A stretch of DNA of 33,634 bases from CAYINJ01 sp964364745 (GCA_964364745.1 CAYINJ010000004.1:1-33634); one strand, 5' to 3'. Counted from the stretch's first letter, positions 22,445 through 29,514 are shown. Notes: a model not told the origin generated them from the sequence alone. Made by a program: numbers and translations.

Positions 22445-22469
22445 CCGTCCCGCTTAGCGGGACGGTTTT
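22445..22469 (+). terminator. terminator before rnhB
   Basis: Perfect 9-bp stem CCGTCCCGC/GCGGGACGG with TTA loop and TTTT; same core as the recA and purF terminators. Confidence 0.88.
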
Positions 22470-22491
22470 CGTTTTCTCGACCGCGATTTGC

Positions 22492-22497
22492 TACAAT
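22492..22497 (+). promoter_or_regulatory. rnhB -10 element giving a leaderless start
   Basis: TACAAT (5/6) ends six bases before ATG 22504, so transcription should start at or within a base of the A of ATG. No clear -35 hexamer at the right distance and no ribosome site. Confidence 0.5.
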
Positions 22498-22503
22498 AGC
22501 GGC

Positions 22504-23133
22504 ATGATCATCCCGACGTTTGAACTCGAACAAACCAAGCGTGCGGCCGGCTATCACTTCATCGGCGGGGTCGATGAAGCCGGGCGGGGACCATGGGCCG
22601 GACCGCTAGTGGCCGCGGCGGTTATTTTAGCCATTGGGGAGCTGGATGCGCCGCCGATTCGCGACTCGAAGACCTTGACGGCCAAGGCCCGCGCCAAAGC
22701 CGCCGAGTGGATCCGAGGTCACGCTATTTCCTGGGCGATCGGCGAAGTCAGTAGCGGCGAGATCGATCAACTTGGTTTGCAGTTAGCCAACAAACTGGCG
22801 ATGAAACGAGCAATCACGGCGCTATCACCGCTGGCGGATTATATTTTGACTGACTATGTCGGTCGGATCGCCTTCCGCACGCCGTTTGAAGTGATCATCG
22901 GTGGTGACCGCACATCGCTATCGATCGCCGCCGCCTCGATCATGGCTAAAACTCACCGCGATCGGCTGATGCAGCAGTTTTCAGTCCAATATCCAAAGTA
23001 TCGGTTTGACTTACATAAGGGCTATGGGACGGCGCTCCACCGAGAGCTTCTCGTCCGGCATGGTCTATGTCCGATACACCGGCGGTCATTTACGCCGGTC
23101 GGCGATATTGCCAAAGCACGGGAAAGTAGCTAG
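22504..23133 (+). CDS. rnhB: ribonuclease HII
   Basis: 209 residues, usual length. Degrades the RNA strand of RNA-DNA hybrids and incises at single ribonucleotides in DNA. The signature GVDEAGRGPWAGPLVAAAV supplies the first Asp-Glu of the metal site. Further acidic residues are in YILTDYVG and GGDRTSLSIAAASIMAKTHRDRLM, and YPKYRFDLHKGYGTALHRELL is the conserved C-terminal stretch. The frame is open well upstream through the preceding terminator, which rules out an earlier start; ATG 22504 gives MIIPTFELEQ. Followed by a palindromic repeat and leuS. Confidence 0.95.
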   Translation: MIIPTFELEQTKRAAGYHFIGGVDEAGRGPWAGPLVAAAVILAIGELDAPPIRDSKTLTAKARAKAAEWIRGHAISWAIGEVSSGEIDQLGLQLANKLAMKRAITALSPLADYILTDYVGRIAFRTPFEVIIGGDRTSLSIAAASIMAKTHRDRLMQQFSVQYPKYRFDLHKGYGTALHRELLVRHGLCPIHRRSFTPVGDIAKARESS

Positions 23134-23149
23134 AGTACAATCACATTTC

Positions 23150-23253
23150 GTCATTGCGAGGAAGTTTACCCTGAGCGTAGCGAAGGGAAGCAATCCCAGG
23201 GGAGCAGCACTGAATCTGGGATTGCCACGCCCCGAAACTGGGCTCGCAATGAC
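23150..23253. repeat. palindromic element, copy A (intergenic, upstream of leuS)
   Basis: 104-bp element with perfect 11-bp terminal inverted repeats GTCATTGCGAG/CTCGCAATGAC, ending 12 bp before the leuS ATG. It aligns over its full length, in the same orientation, to copy B inside leuS with eight mismatches and one single-base gap (about 92% identical including the two bases beyond each right end). Confidence 0.95.
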
Positions 23254-23265
23254 GTACTATATATT

Positions 23266-25803
23266 ATGTCCAATTACGACCCCAAAACAATTGAACCGAA
23301 GTGGCAAGCGGCCTGGGAAGAGCAAGGGATCTATCACGCCAGTGACGACCCCACTCGGCCGAAGTATTATTATTTGATTGAGTTTCCCTATCCGTCTGGC
23401 GAAGGGCTACACGTTGGCCATCCGCGCAGTTTTACGGCGTTAGACATCATGGCGCGCCAGAAGCGGATGACCGGCGCCAACGTGCTTTATCCGATTGGCT
23501 TTGATGCCTTTGGCTTACCATCAGAAAACTATGCCATTAAGACCGGCGTCCATCCGGCGATTACCACGGAGAAAAATATCGCCACCTTCACTCGGCAGTT
23601 GAAGAGTTTGGGGCTCTCTTTTGATTGGTCGCGCGTGTTGTCGACGACCGATCCACAGTATTATAAATGGACGCAGTGGATTTTCTTACAACTCTACAAA
23701 CACGGTCTGGCCTATAAAGCCAAGATGCCGATTAACTGGTGTATTAATTGCAAAATTGGTTTGGCCAACGAAGAGGTGGTGAACGGTAAATGCGAGCGCT
23801 GTGACGGCCCGGTCGAGAAACGGGAGAAAGAACAGTGGATGTTGGCGATTACCAAATACGCCGATCGCTTGATTGATGATCTAGCGACGACTGACTATCT
23901 CGAGCAAATCAAAACCCAGCAGATTAATTGGATCGGGCGGAGTGAGGGCGCGGAGGTTGAGTTCCCGATCGTCATTGCGAGGAAGTTTACCCTGAGCGAT
24001 AGCGAAGGGAAGCAATCCCGGGGGGAGAGCGCTGAACCCGGGATTGCCACGCCCCGAAACGGGGCTCGCAATGACGTGATTAAAGTATTCACGACTCGCC
24101 CTGACACGCTGTTTGGCGTGACCTACTTGGCGATTTCACCGGAGCTAGCGCAGAAGTGGATGGACATCGGTTGGCCGGCGCCGGCGACAGTGGTGGAATA
24201 TGTCACGGCCGCATTACAGCGTTCAGAGATGGAAAGAGGCGATGAGACAAAAGAAAAAACCGGCGTCGATACCGGAATTCAAGCGATCAACCCGGCTACC
24301 AAGCAACCAATCCCGGTGTGGGTGGCGGACTATGTTTTGGGTGGGTATGGCACTGGTGCGATCATGGCCGTGCCGGCGCATGACGAGCGGGATTTTGATT
24401 TTGCAGAAAAGTACAATCTACCAATGAAGCAAGTGGTTGTTAATACTGACGAGGGGGTACGCTATTCTGTGTCAGAAAATAAAAGTGAAATAGAAAAGAA
24501 AAATTCACTGAAAAAATTTCACGAGCAACATGGGACGCTTGTTGATTCAGGTGAATTTACTGGCCAACCATCAATCGAGGCGGGCCCAAAAATTGCTGCT
24601 AAAGTCGGTGGCAAAATGAAAGTGCAATACAAACTCCGTGACTGGGTCTTCAGCCGTCAGCGCTACTGGGGTGAACCGATCCCGATGGTCAACTGCGCCA
24701 AGTGCGGTTGGGTCCCGCTGCCCGAAGACCAACTGCCACTAGAGCTGCCGGCCGTGGAGCGCTATGAACCAACCGACACGGGTGAGTCGCCATTGTCGGC
24801 CATCACCGAGTGGGTCAATACCACTTGTCCGACCTGTGGCGGCCCGGCCAAACGAGAGACCGACACCATGCCCACTTGGGCTGGTTCGTCGTGGTATTTC
24901 TTGCGCTACCTTGATCCGCAGAATAACACCGCGCTGGCCGATCCGGCTAAATTGAAATACTGGTTACCGGTGGATTGGTATAATGGCGGCATGGAACACG
25001 TCACGCTCCACCTATTATATTCGCGTTTCTGGTATAAATTCTTGTGGGATATCGGCGCCGTACCAAAAGAGTGTGGGAGTGAACCGTATAAAAAACGCAC
25101 CGCGCAAGGCATGATTTTAGGTGAAGGGGGAGAGAAGATGAGTAAGTCGCGCGGCAATGTCATTAATCCCGATGAAGTGGTCGCCGAACATGGTGCCGAC
25201 ACCCTGCGGCTGTATGAGATGTTCATGGGGCCGTTTGATCAAGCGATTCCGTGGGACACCAAGAGCATCATCGGCGTGCGCCGGTTCTTGGATAAAGTGT
25301 GGCAGGTCGGATCGACGGTCTCGCCTAACGCGGACACTGCACCAGCTGTCACCCAATTACTCCACCAGACCATTCAAAAAGTCACGGCTGATATTGCCGC
25401 CATGCGTTTCAACACGGCCATCAGCGCGTTGATGATTTTGGTTAATATGTTGCAAAAGCAAGCGGCGATCTCACCGGCGACCATGGAAACACTATTGGTG
25501 ATCTTAGCGCCGTTTGCGCCGCACATCACCGAAGAGCTCTGGCACCAGTTGGGGCACATCGACAGCATCCACACCCAGACCTGGCCGCAATATGATCCGG
25601 CCTTGGCGCAAGCCGATGAAATGGAGATTGTGGTTCAGATTAACGGCAAACGGCGGAGTAGTTTCATGGTCGCCACCGGCGCCACGGACGCGGCAGTGGA
25701 AAAGCTGGCCTTAGCTCAAGAGAAGGTCCAAGCCGCGCTAGCTGGCCAAACGCCGAAGAAAGTAATTGTCGTGTCGGGCCGGTTGGTCAATATTGTGGTA
25801 TAA
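23266..25803 (+). CDS. leuS: leucyl-tRNA synthetase carrying an in-frame repeat insertion
   Basis: 845 residues. Class Ia synthetase of the bacterial type. HVGH at 49-52 (HIGH motif), a zinc-type module CINCKIG...CERCDG, the CP1 editing domain with FTTRPDTLFGVTYLA and GYGTGAIMAVPAHDERDFDF (conserved hydrolytic Asp), the leucine-specific WYNGGMEHVTLHLLYSRFWYKFL, KMSKS at 624-628, the anticodon-binding helical domain and the C-terminal domain. Residues 236-270 (35 codons) are encoded exactly by a palindromic repeat, copy B, inserted between VEFPI and VIKVFTTRP at the entry of the editing domain, where relatives have only a short turn. Reading frame is kept. No Shine-Dalgarno sequence; ATG lies 12 bp after repeat copy A. 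Confidence 0.96.
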   Translation: MSNYDPKTIEPKWQAAWEEQGIYHASDDPTRPKYYYLIEFPYPSGEGLHVGHPRSFTALDIMARQKRMTGANVLYPIGFDAFGLPSENYAIKTGVHPAITTEKNIATFTRQLKSLGLSFDWSRVLSTTDPQYYKWTQWIFLQLYKHGLAYKAKMPINWCINCKIGLANEEVVNGKCERCDGPVEKREKEQWMLAITKYADRLIDDLATTDYLEQIKTQQINWIGRSEGAEVEFPIVIARKFTLSDSEGKQSRGESAEPGIATPRNGARNDVIKVFTTRPDTLFGVTYLAISPELAQKWMDIGWPAPATVVEYVTAALQRSEMERGDETKEKTGVDTGIQAINPATKQPIPVWVADYVLGGYGTGAIMAVPAHDERDFDFAEKYNLPMKQVVVNTDEGVRYSVSENKSEIEKKNSLKKFHEQHGTLVDSGEFTGQPSIEAGPKIAAKVGGKMKVQYKLRDWVFSRQRYWGEPIPMVNCAKCGWVPLPEDQLPLELPAVERYEPTDTGESPLSAITEWVNTTCPTCGGPAKRETDTMPTWAGSSWYFLRYLDPQNNTALADPAKLKYWLPVDWYNGGMEHVTLHLLYSRFWYKFLWDIGAVPKECGSEPYKKRTAQGMILGEGGEKMSKSRGNVINPDEVVAEHGADTLRLYEMFMGPFDQAIPWDTKSIIGVRRFLDKVWQVGSTVSPNADTAPAVTQLLHQTIQKVTADIAAMRFNTAISALMILVNMLQKQAAISPATMETLLVILAPFAPHITEELWHQLGHIDSIHTQTWPQYDPALAQADEMEIVVQINGKRRSSFMVATGATDAAVEKLALAQEKVQAALAGQTPKKVIVVSGRLVNIVV
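23971..24075. repeat. palindromic element, copy B (inside leuS coding sequence)
   Basis: 105-bp element, perfect GTCATTGCGAG/CTCGCAATGAC ends, whose boundaries coincide with codon boundaries of leuS. Relative to copy A it has one extra A (in GAGCGATAGCG), making its length divisible by three. It adds 35 residues to LeuRS with no stop codon. Confidence 0.97.
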
Positions 25804-25858
25804 AAACAAACTCCGCCTACAGCGGAGTTTGTCGGAAGTATTCCGGTTGACACCTGTT
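25801..25858 (-). ncRNA. putative small antisense RNA (~57 nt)
   Basis: A minus-strand promoter (25892-25865) predicts a start at about 25858 and the terminator at 25832-25802 ends it, leaving a ~25-nt unique 5' segment plus the terminator hairpin. The segment CAGGTGTCAACCGGAATACT (25856-25837) is the reverse complement of the anticodon arm of the neighbouring tRNA-like RNA except for one bulged C, a potential 20-bp duplex. A small CGGAA/TTCCG hairpin can also form within it. No ORF. Transcription has not been shown; the call rests on promoter, terminator and complementarity. Confidence 0.5.
25802..25832 (-). terminator. terminator of the minus-strand RNA locus
   Basis: Perfect 11-bp stem ACAAACTCCGC/GCGGAGTTTGT (25832-25822 and 25816-25806 read on the minus strand), 5-nt loop, then a U-run. 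The U-run overlaps the leuS stop. On the plus strand the hairpin lacks a T-run but may still protect the leuS mRNA end. Confidence 0.8.
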
Positions 25859-25864
25859 ATGATT

Positions 25865-25892
25865 ATTATAACTGCTGTAATAAAAAAGTCAA
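25865..25892 (-). promoter_or_regulatory. near-consensus promoter of the small RNA
   Basis: Minus strand TTGACT (25892-25887), 16 bp, TATAAT (25870-25865): 5/6 and 6/6. One of the best promoters in the window, yet no protein gene lies downstream before the terminator. Confidence 0.75.
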
Positions 25893-25915
25893 GGGGTAAG
25901 TAAATATAAGCGGCG

Positions 25916-25984
25916 TGGAGCCAGAGGGAATCGAACCCTCGTATTCAGGTGTCAAGCCGGAATACTGCCACCAGGCATGACCCC
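25916..25984 (-). tRNA. unusual 69-nt tRNA-like RNA with alanine-type acceptor
   Basis: Minus strand arms abut without linkers. Acceptor GGGGTCA/TGGCTCC carries G3-U70, the alanyl-tRNA synthetase signature, and discriminator A73. The D-like arm TGCC-TGGT-GGCA keeps the GG dinucleotide in a 4-nt loop. The anticodon-like arm has nine pairs with one C/T mismatch (GTATTCCGG/CCTGAATAC) and loop CTTGACA. The T arm GAGGG-TTCGATT-CCCTC is canonical. GGCGT before and ACGCC at the end extend the acceptor helix to 12 bp in DNA. CCA is not encoded. The loop would read UGA as anticodon (Ser codon UCA), but C at position 37 is unnatural and there is no variable arm, so normal decoding is doubtful. Candidates: a non-decoding Ala-accepting RNA, a degenerate tRNA, or a regulatory tRNA mimic. 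An extended -10 (TGtTATCTA) at 25995-25990 would start transcription near the acceptor 5' end. Confidence 0.55.
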
Positions 25985-26035
25985 ACGCCTAGATAACACG
26001 ATAGCAATTGCCACCTAAAAAAATTCTAAAATGGT

Positions 26036-26644
26036 ATGTCCCTGTATTTCGCCCGCCACGGTCAAACAGTATTCAATCTCGAAAATCGATTTCAGGGCTT
26101 ATCGGACAGTCCCCTGACCGATCTAGGAAAAGCCCAAGCGCGGCGGCTCGGTGAATTCGCCAAGCAAGCTGGTGTCACCAACTTAATCGTCAGTCCCCGC
26201 GGTCGGGCGATTGAGACGGCCAAGATCGTCATTGAGGCGTTGGGCCAGGATATTCCGGTAGTGATTGATCAAATCTGGCGCGAAATGTGCTACGGCGACT
26301 GGGAAGGCCGCGCCGAGTCAGAAATCGTCAACGAACCGGCCCGGGAGGAATGGCTGCGTTATCAGCTTAGTTTTACCTACCCGGGTAACTACCAGGGCCA
26401 CCCCGGCGACAGCTATGTGGCTCGCTATGCCGAATTGATACCGACGTTTGAATTTCTGACTAAACACTTTCCGGCTAGGCCAACTTTAATCGTGGCTCAT
26501 TATACGCCGCTGCGGTTTGTCCGGAAATACTTCGACCGGCTATCCGATGATGAAGCTATGGCCTACGAACCGGCGCATGATCGACTGCTCGACCTGACGA
26601 TGATTGATGGGCGGATCCAATTGACGGAAGAAGCACTTCCGTAA
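26036..26644 (+). CDS. histidine phosphatase (phosphoglycerate mutase-like)
   Basis: 202 residues. Branch-1 histidine phosphatase: FARHGQTVFNLENRFQG holds the RHG phosphohistidine motif, SPRGRAIETAKIV the second Arg, REMCYGDWEG the acidic catalytic residue and LIVAHYTPLRFV the second His. Such enzymes are cofactor-dependent phosphoglycerate mutases or broad phosphatases (GpmB/CobC/PhoE groups). The short length and lack of the mutase C-terminal features favour a phosphatase. Substrate unknown. Its own transcription unit, divergent from the tRNA-like locus. No ribosome site before ATG 26036. Confidence 0.85.
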   Translation: MSLYFARHGQTVFNLENRFQGLSDSPLTDLGKAQARRLGEFAKQAGVTNLIVSPRGRAIETAKIVIEALGQDIPVVIDQIWREMCYGDWEGRAESEIVNEPAREEWLRYQLSFTYPGNYQGHPGDSYVARYAELIPTFEFLTKHFPARPTLIVAHYTPLRFVRKYFDRLSDDEAMAYEPAHDRLLDLTMIDGRIQLTEEALP

Positions 26645-26764
26645 TAAAACGTCGGTGTTCGTCAAACTGGTCGCCTTTGAGTAATTATACACCGAAAAAG
26701 TTCTCACAAAACAGTGAATTTACCCACCAACTACGCCTGATCCATTACCCGGTAACCGACATAG

Positions 26765-26810
26765 TTGTTTCCCTTAACCCTCCTATGCTACACTGATTCA
26801 GTGGTATAAT
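26765..26810 (+). promoter_or_regulatory. tandem promoters of the glycan locus with small operator-like repeat
   Basis: Upstream promoter TTGTTT, 18 bp, TACACT (26765-26794); downstream extended -10 TGgTATAAT (perfect hexamer at 26805-26810). A perfect CACTG/CAGTG inverted repeat (26791-26803) sits between the two -10 boxes. A leader of about 50 nt precedes the first gene. The rest of 26645-26868 shows no ORF or RNA I recognise. Confidence 0.6.
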
Positions 26811-26868
26811 GGACAGCCATAATGGCCCGTGTATCATCAGGGTTGCAGTATTATAAAAAACTAACACC

Positions 26869-27921
26869 ATGGAAGAACAATTGCGAGATTATTTTCGAGG
26901 CAAGACCGTCTTGATTTATGGCGGTACCGGTTCATGGGGGAGCGAGCTGACCCAACAGCTGATCGAACGATGTCATCCAGGTGAGGTCCGGATTTTTAGT
27001 CGTGGTGAGCACAAACAGGTTGCCATGCGTCATCGATATCATGATGTAGACAATATCCATTATATTATTGGTGATGTCCGCGATGCCCAGCGAGTTGCGA
27101 CAGCCTTAAAAGGAGTGAATGTGGCCTTTAATTTGGCAGCGATTAAACATGTGCCGGTCTGCGAGGAAAATGTCTGGGAGGCAATTCAAACAAATATCCA
27201 TGGCCCACATAATATTGTCCAAGCGGCGATGATGAATGGGGTGGAAACAGTCGTCCAGGTTTCTACTGACAAGGCGGTTGATCCATTGAATTTGTATGGT
27301 TTTACGAAAGGCTGTGCAGAAAAATTATTTACTTCTGCAAATTTCTCCCCGTACAAACCTCATGGGACGCGTTTTGTGTGCGTCCGTGGGGGGAATGTTC
27401 TTAGTACCAAGGGGAGTGTGGTCCCGCTCTTTAAGGAGCAAATTCGAAAACACAATAAAATAACGCTGACTGACGATAATATGGGTCGCTACCTGATGCG
27501 CGTTTCTCAAGCGATCCAGTTAGTGCTGAAAGCTACGATTGAGGCGTTGGGGGGCGAGATATTTGTGATGAAAATGCCGGGGGTACGGATCATTGATCTG
27601 GCGGAAGTAATAATTGAACAGATCGGTGATTCTAGTACGAAGATTGAACGGGTTGGGATTCGGCCGGGAGAAAAAATGTATGAAGTGCTTGTTTCGCACA
27701 ACGAATCGTTTCGCACCGTAGAGGATGGGGAATATTACGTCATCCTGCCGGATGTGTATGAGAAATCAATGGCGCACCTGGCGAAATATGCCGGGCACAA
27801 AAAATTTCTCATGGCCGAGTATACTTCACGTAATACCACCCAACTTTCCAAGGCAGAAATCCTGCAGCTACTCGAAGAGGATCGGTGGCTTGATGATGAT
27901 AAATACTTAGATCCGATGTGA
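26869..27921 (+). CDS. UDP-N-acetylglucosamine 4,6-dehydratase family (PseB/CapE-like)
   Basis: 350 residues. Extended SDR: dinucleotide motif GGTGSWGSEL near residue 19, RGEHKQ, GDVRD, AAIKHVPVCE, then the catalytic STDKAVDP...YGFTKG (Tyr-x3-Lys) and the C-terminal GIRPGEKMYEVL signature of this subgroup. Members convert UDP-GlcNAc to a 4-keto-6-deoxy sugar, often with C5 inversion, as the first step to pseudaminic acid, bacillosamine-like or fucosamine-type sugars. The aminotransferase that normally acts next is the following gene. Base composition is clearly more AT-rich than in the housekeeping genes, and the gene starts a glycan locus. Confidence 0.88.
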   Translation: MEEQLRDYFRGKTVLIYGGTGSWGSELTQQLIERCHPGEVRIFSRGEHKQVAMRHRYHDVDNIHYIIGDVRDAQRVATALKGVNVAFNLAAIKHVPVCEENVWEAIQTNIHGPHNIVQAAMMNGVETVVQVSTDKAVDPLNLYGFTKGCAEKLFTSANFSPYKPHGTRFVCVRGGNVLSTKGSVVPLFKEQIRKHNKITLTDDNMGRYLMRVSQAIQLVLKATIEALGGEIFVMKMPGVRIIDLAEVIIEQIGDSSTKIERVGIRPGEKMYEVLVSHNESFRTVEDGEYYVILPDVYEKSMAHLAKYAGHKKFLMAEYTSRNTTQLSKAEILQLLEEDRWLDDDKYLDPM

Positions 27922-28010
27922 AAATGATTGTTTCTAACTTTCGTCGTAGCACCGCAAATAAAGGATTAAAAAGACAGTTTATATCATTATAGATTTTAAT
28001 TGGTGTAAGT

Positions 28011-29108
28011 ATGATTCAAATTTCTAAACCATACATTACCGAGGAAGACGTGCGAGCAGCGAGTGAAGTGTTGTGTTCTGGTAATTTGGCGCAGGGACCT
28101 AAAGTGAAGGAATTTGAAGAAACCTTTGCGCGATATTGTGGGACGCGATACGCCGTCGCTGTCAATAATGGCACGTCAGCGCTGCACTGTGCGCTCTTTG
28201 CGCTTGGGATTACAGCCGGCGATGAAGTCATCACGACCCCATTTACGTTTGTCGCAACCGCGAACGCAATTCTGATGCAGCAAGCAAGAGTTGTCTTTGC
28301 TGATATTCGTGAGGACGATTTTAATATTGATCCAGACAGTATCGAACAAAAGATAACTTCAAAAACAAAAGCGATTATCCCAGTGGATTTGTATGGACAA
28401 ATTTACGATGTCGAGGGTGTGCGACGCATCGCTTCGAACCATCAGTTGAAGGTTATCGAAGATGCTGCGCAATCGGTCGCGGCCGAATATCAAGGAATAA
28501 AGGCGGGACATTTTGGAGATGCGGCGACATTTTCTTTCTACGCCACCAAGAATCTTACCGCTGGTATTGGTGGAATGATTACCACGAACGACGAAAGTGT
28601 CATGAAGAAGATGAAACTCTTTCGACATCACGGCCAGGATGAGGCCACCCAATATGAGTATTTGATTTTTGGATATAATTATCGCATGATGGACATGATC
28701 GCAGCTATTGGACTTGAACAACTCAAGCGGGTGGATCTCTTAACGAACAGTCGGATTAAGAATGCACAAAAATATTCCGAAGGTCTGGCGGGGTTAGAGG
28801 GATTGCAGTTACCACTCGTGAAAAGTCATTTTAAACACTGCTGGCATCAATACACCATTCGGATTACTGAAAAGTTTAAAATGTCCAGGGATGAATTTAT
28901 TGAACGATTAGCAGCGAAGGGTGTTCAGTGCAAAATTTATTATCCCAAGCCACTACATCTTTTCCCGCAATTTACCCAGAGTGGGTTCAAAGAAGGGGAT
29001 TGTCCGGTGGCAGAAAAGCTTGCTCGTGAGGTAGTATCGTTACCGGTACATCCGTTGGTCTCACCGGCCGAGATAGATTTTATCGTTGGTGTAATCCGTT
29101 CCCTCTAA
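28011..29108 (+). CDS. DegT/DnrJ/EryC1 sugar aminotransferase (PseC-like)
   Basis: 365 residues. Fold-type I PLP enzyme: VNNGTSALHCALFALGI for phosphate binding (recognisable as NNGTSALHCAL), TPFTFVATANAI, the Asp-containing VIEDAAQS, and the PLP lysine Lys180 in SFYATKNLTAGIGGM. It transfers an amino group, usually from glutamate, to the 4-keto group of a nucleotide sugar, matching the product of the preceding dehydratase; together they would make a UDP-4-amino-4,6-dideoxy-GlcNAc derivative. C-terminal FPQFTQSGF...CPVAEKLAREVVSLPVHP is typical. The 89-bp spacer before it has no clear promoter. Confidence 0.9.
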   Translation: MIQISKPYITEEDVRAASEVLCSGNLAQGPKVKEFEETFARYCGTRYAVAVNNGTSALHCALFALGITAGDEVITTPFTFVATANAILMQQARVVFADIREDDFNIDPDSIEQKITSKTKAIIPVDLYGQIYDVEGVRRIASNHQLKVIEDAAQSVAAEYQGIKAGHFGDAATFSFYATKNLTAGIGGMITTNDESVMKKMKLFRHHGQDEATQYEYLIFGYNYRMMDMIAAIGLEQLKRVDLLTNSRIKNAQKYSEGLAGLEGLQLPLVKSHFKHCWHQYTIRITEKFKMSRDEFIERLAAKGVQCKIYYPKPLHLFPQFTQSGFKEGDCPVAEKLAREVVSLPVHPLVSPAEIDFIVGVIRSL

Positions 29109-29112
29109 TTAT

Positions 29113-29514
29113 ATGAAAGTACTCCGTTGGCCATTAAAGATGCATCATGATGAGCGGGGAGGCCTCATCTATCCGGAATGTCCTGAAATCACAAGCAAGA
29201 TTAAGCATTTCGTCGTTTCAATTTCGCCGCCTGGCGCGGTCAGAGGCAATCATTACCACAAGACACGGACAGAGTGGATTTCAATCATCCAAGGAAAGGC
29301 GGAGCTTCATCTGATAGATTTGAATAGCCAGGAGAGGGCTTCCCTGCTGCTGAATGGTGGTACACCGGAACTGGTTGAGATTCCGCCCCGCGTGGCGCTG
29401 GTGATTAAAAATGTCGGAGAGGGAGAAATGATTTTTTTGGGATTCTTTGACGCCCCGTTTGATTCCCAGCATCCGGATGACGGAACTTATCAGGTGCTTG
29501 ACATAGACAAATAA
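29113..29514 (+). CDS. cupin-domain protein of the glycan locus
   Basis: 133 residues. Single double-stranded beta-helix with the motif RGNHYHKTRTEWISIIQGKAEL (metal-binding His-x-His) and a second strand set VEIPPRVALVIKNVGEGEM. The RGNHYH signature resembles the C-terminal cupin of CapF/WbjC capsule enzymes and the small sugar isomerases of the FdtA/WxcM type. A role in sugar isomerisation or epimerisation is likely but unproven. Begins 4 bp after the aminotransferase stop, so tightly coupled to it. Confidence 0.75.
   Translation: MKVLRWPLKMHHDERGGLIYPECPEITSKIKHFVVSISPPGAVRGNHYHKTRTEWISIIQGKAELHLIDLNSQERASLLLNGGTPELVEIPPRVALVIKNVGEGEMIFLGFFDAPFDSQHPDDGTYQVLDIDK

Noticed and set aside
23266..25803. 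leuS as a pseudogene disrupted by a repeat
   Set aside because: The insertion is exactly 35 codons, frame is maintained, and HIGH, editing and KMSKS motifs are all intact.
25847..25872. Plus-strand promoter TTGACA with TATAAC
   Set aside because: The spacer is only 14 bp and nothing is encoded on the plus strand for the next 160 bases; the minus-strand promoter in the same place is far better.
25916..25984. Ordinary tRNA-Val(GAC) or tRNA-Ser(UGA)
   Set aside because: For Val the loop TTGACAC has no pairing stem; for Ser there is no long variable arm and position 37 is C. The arms only fit as an unusual tRNA-like molecule.
25916..25990. tmRNA or a permuted tmRNA acceptor piece
   Set aside because: The acceptor resembles tmRNA (G3-U70, alanine type), but no tag-peptide reading frame or pseudoknot region is found between the arms or nearby; kept only as an analogy.
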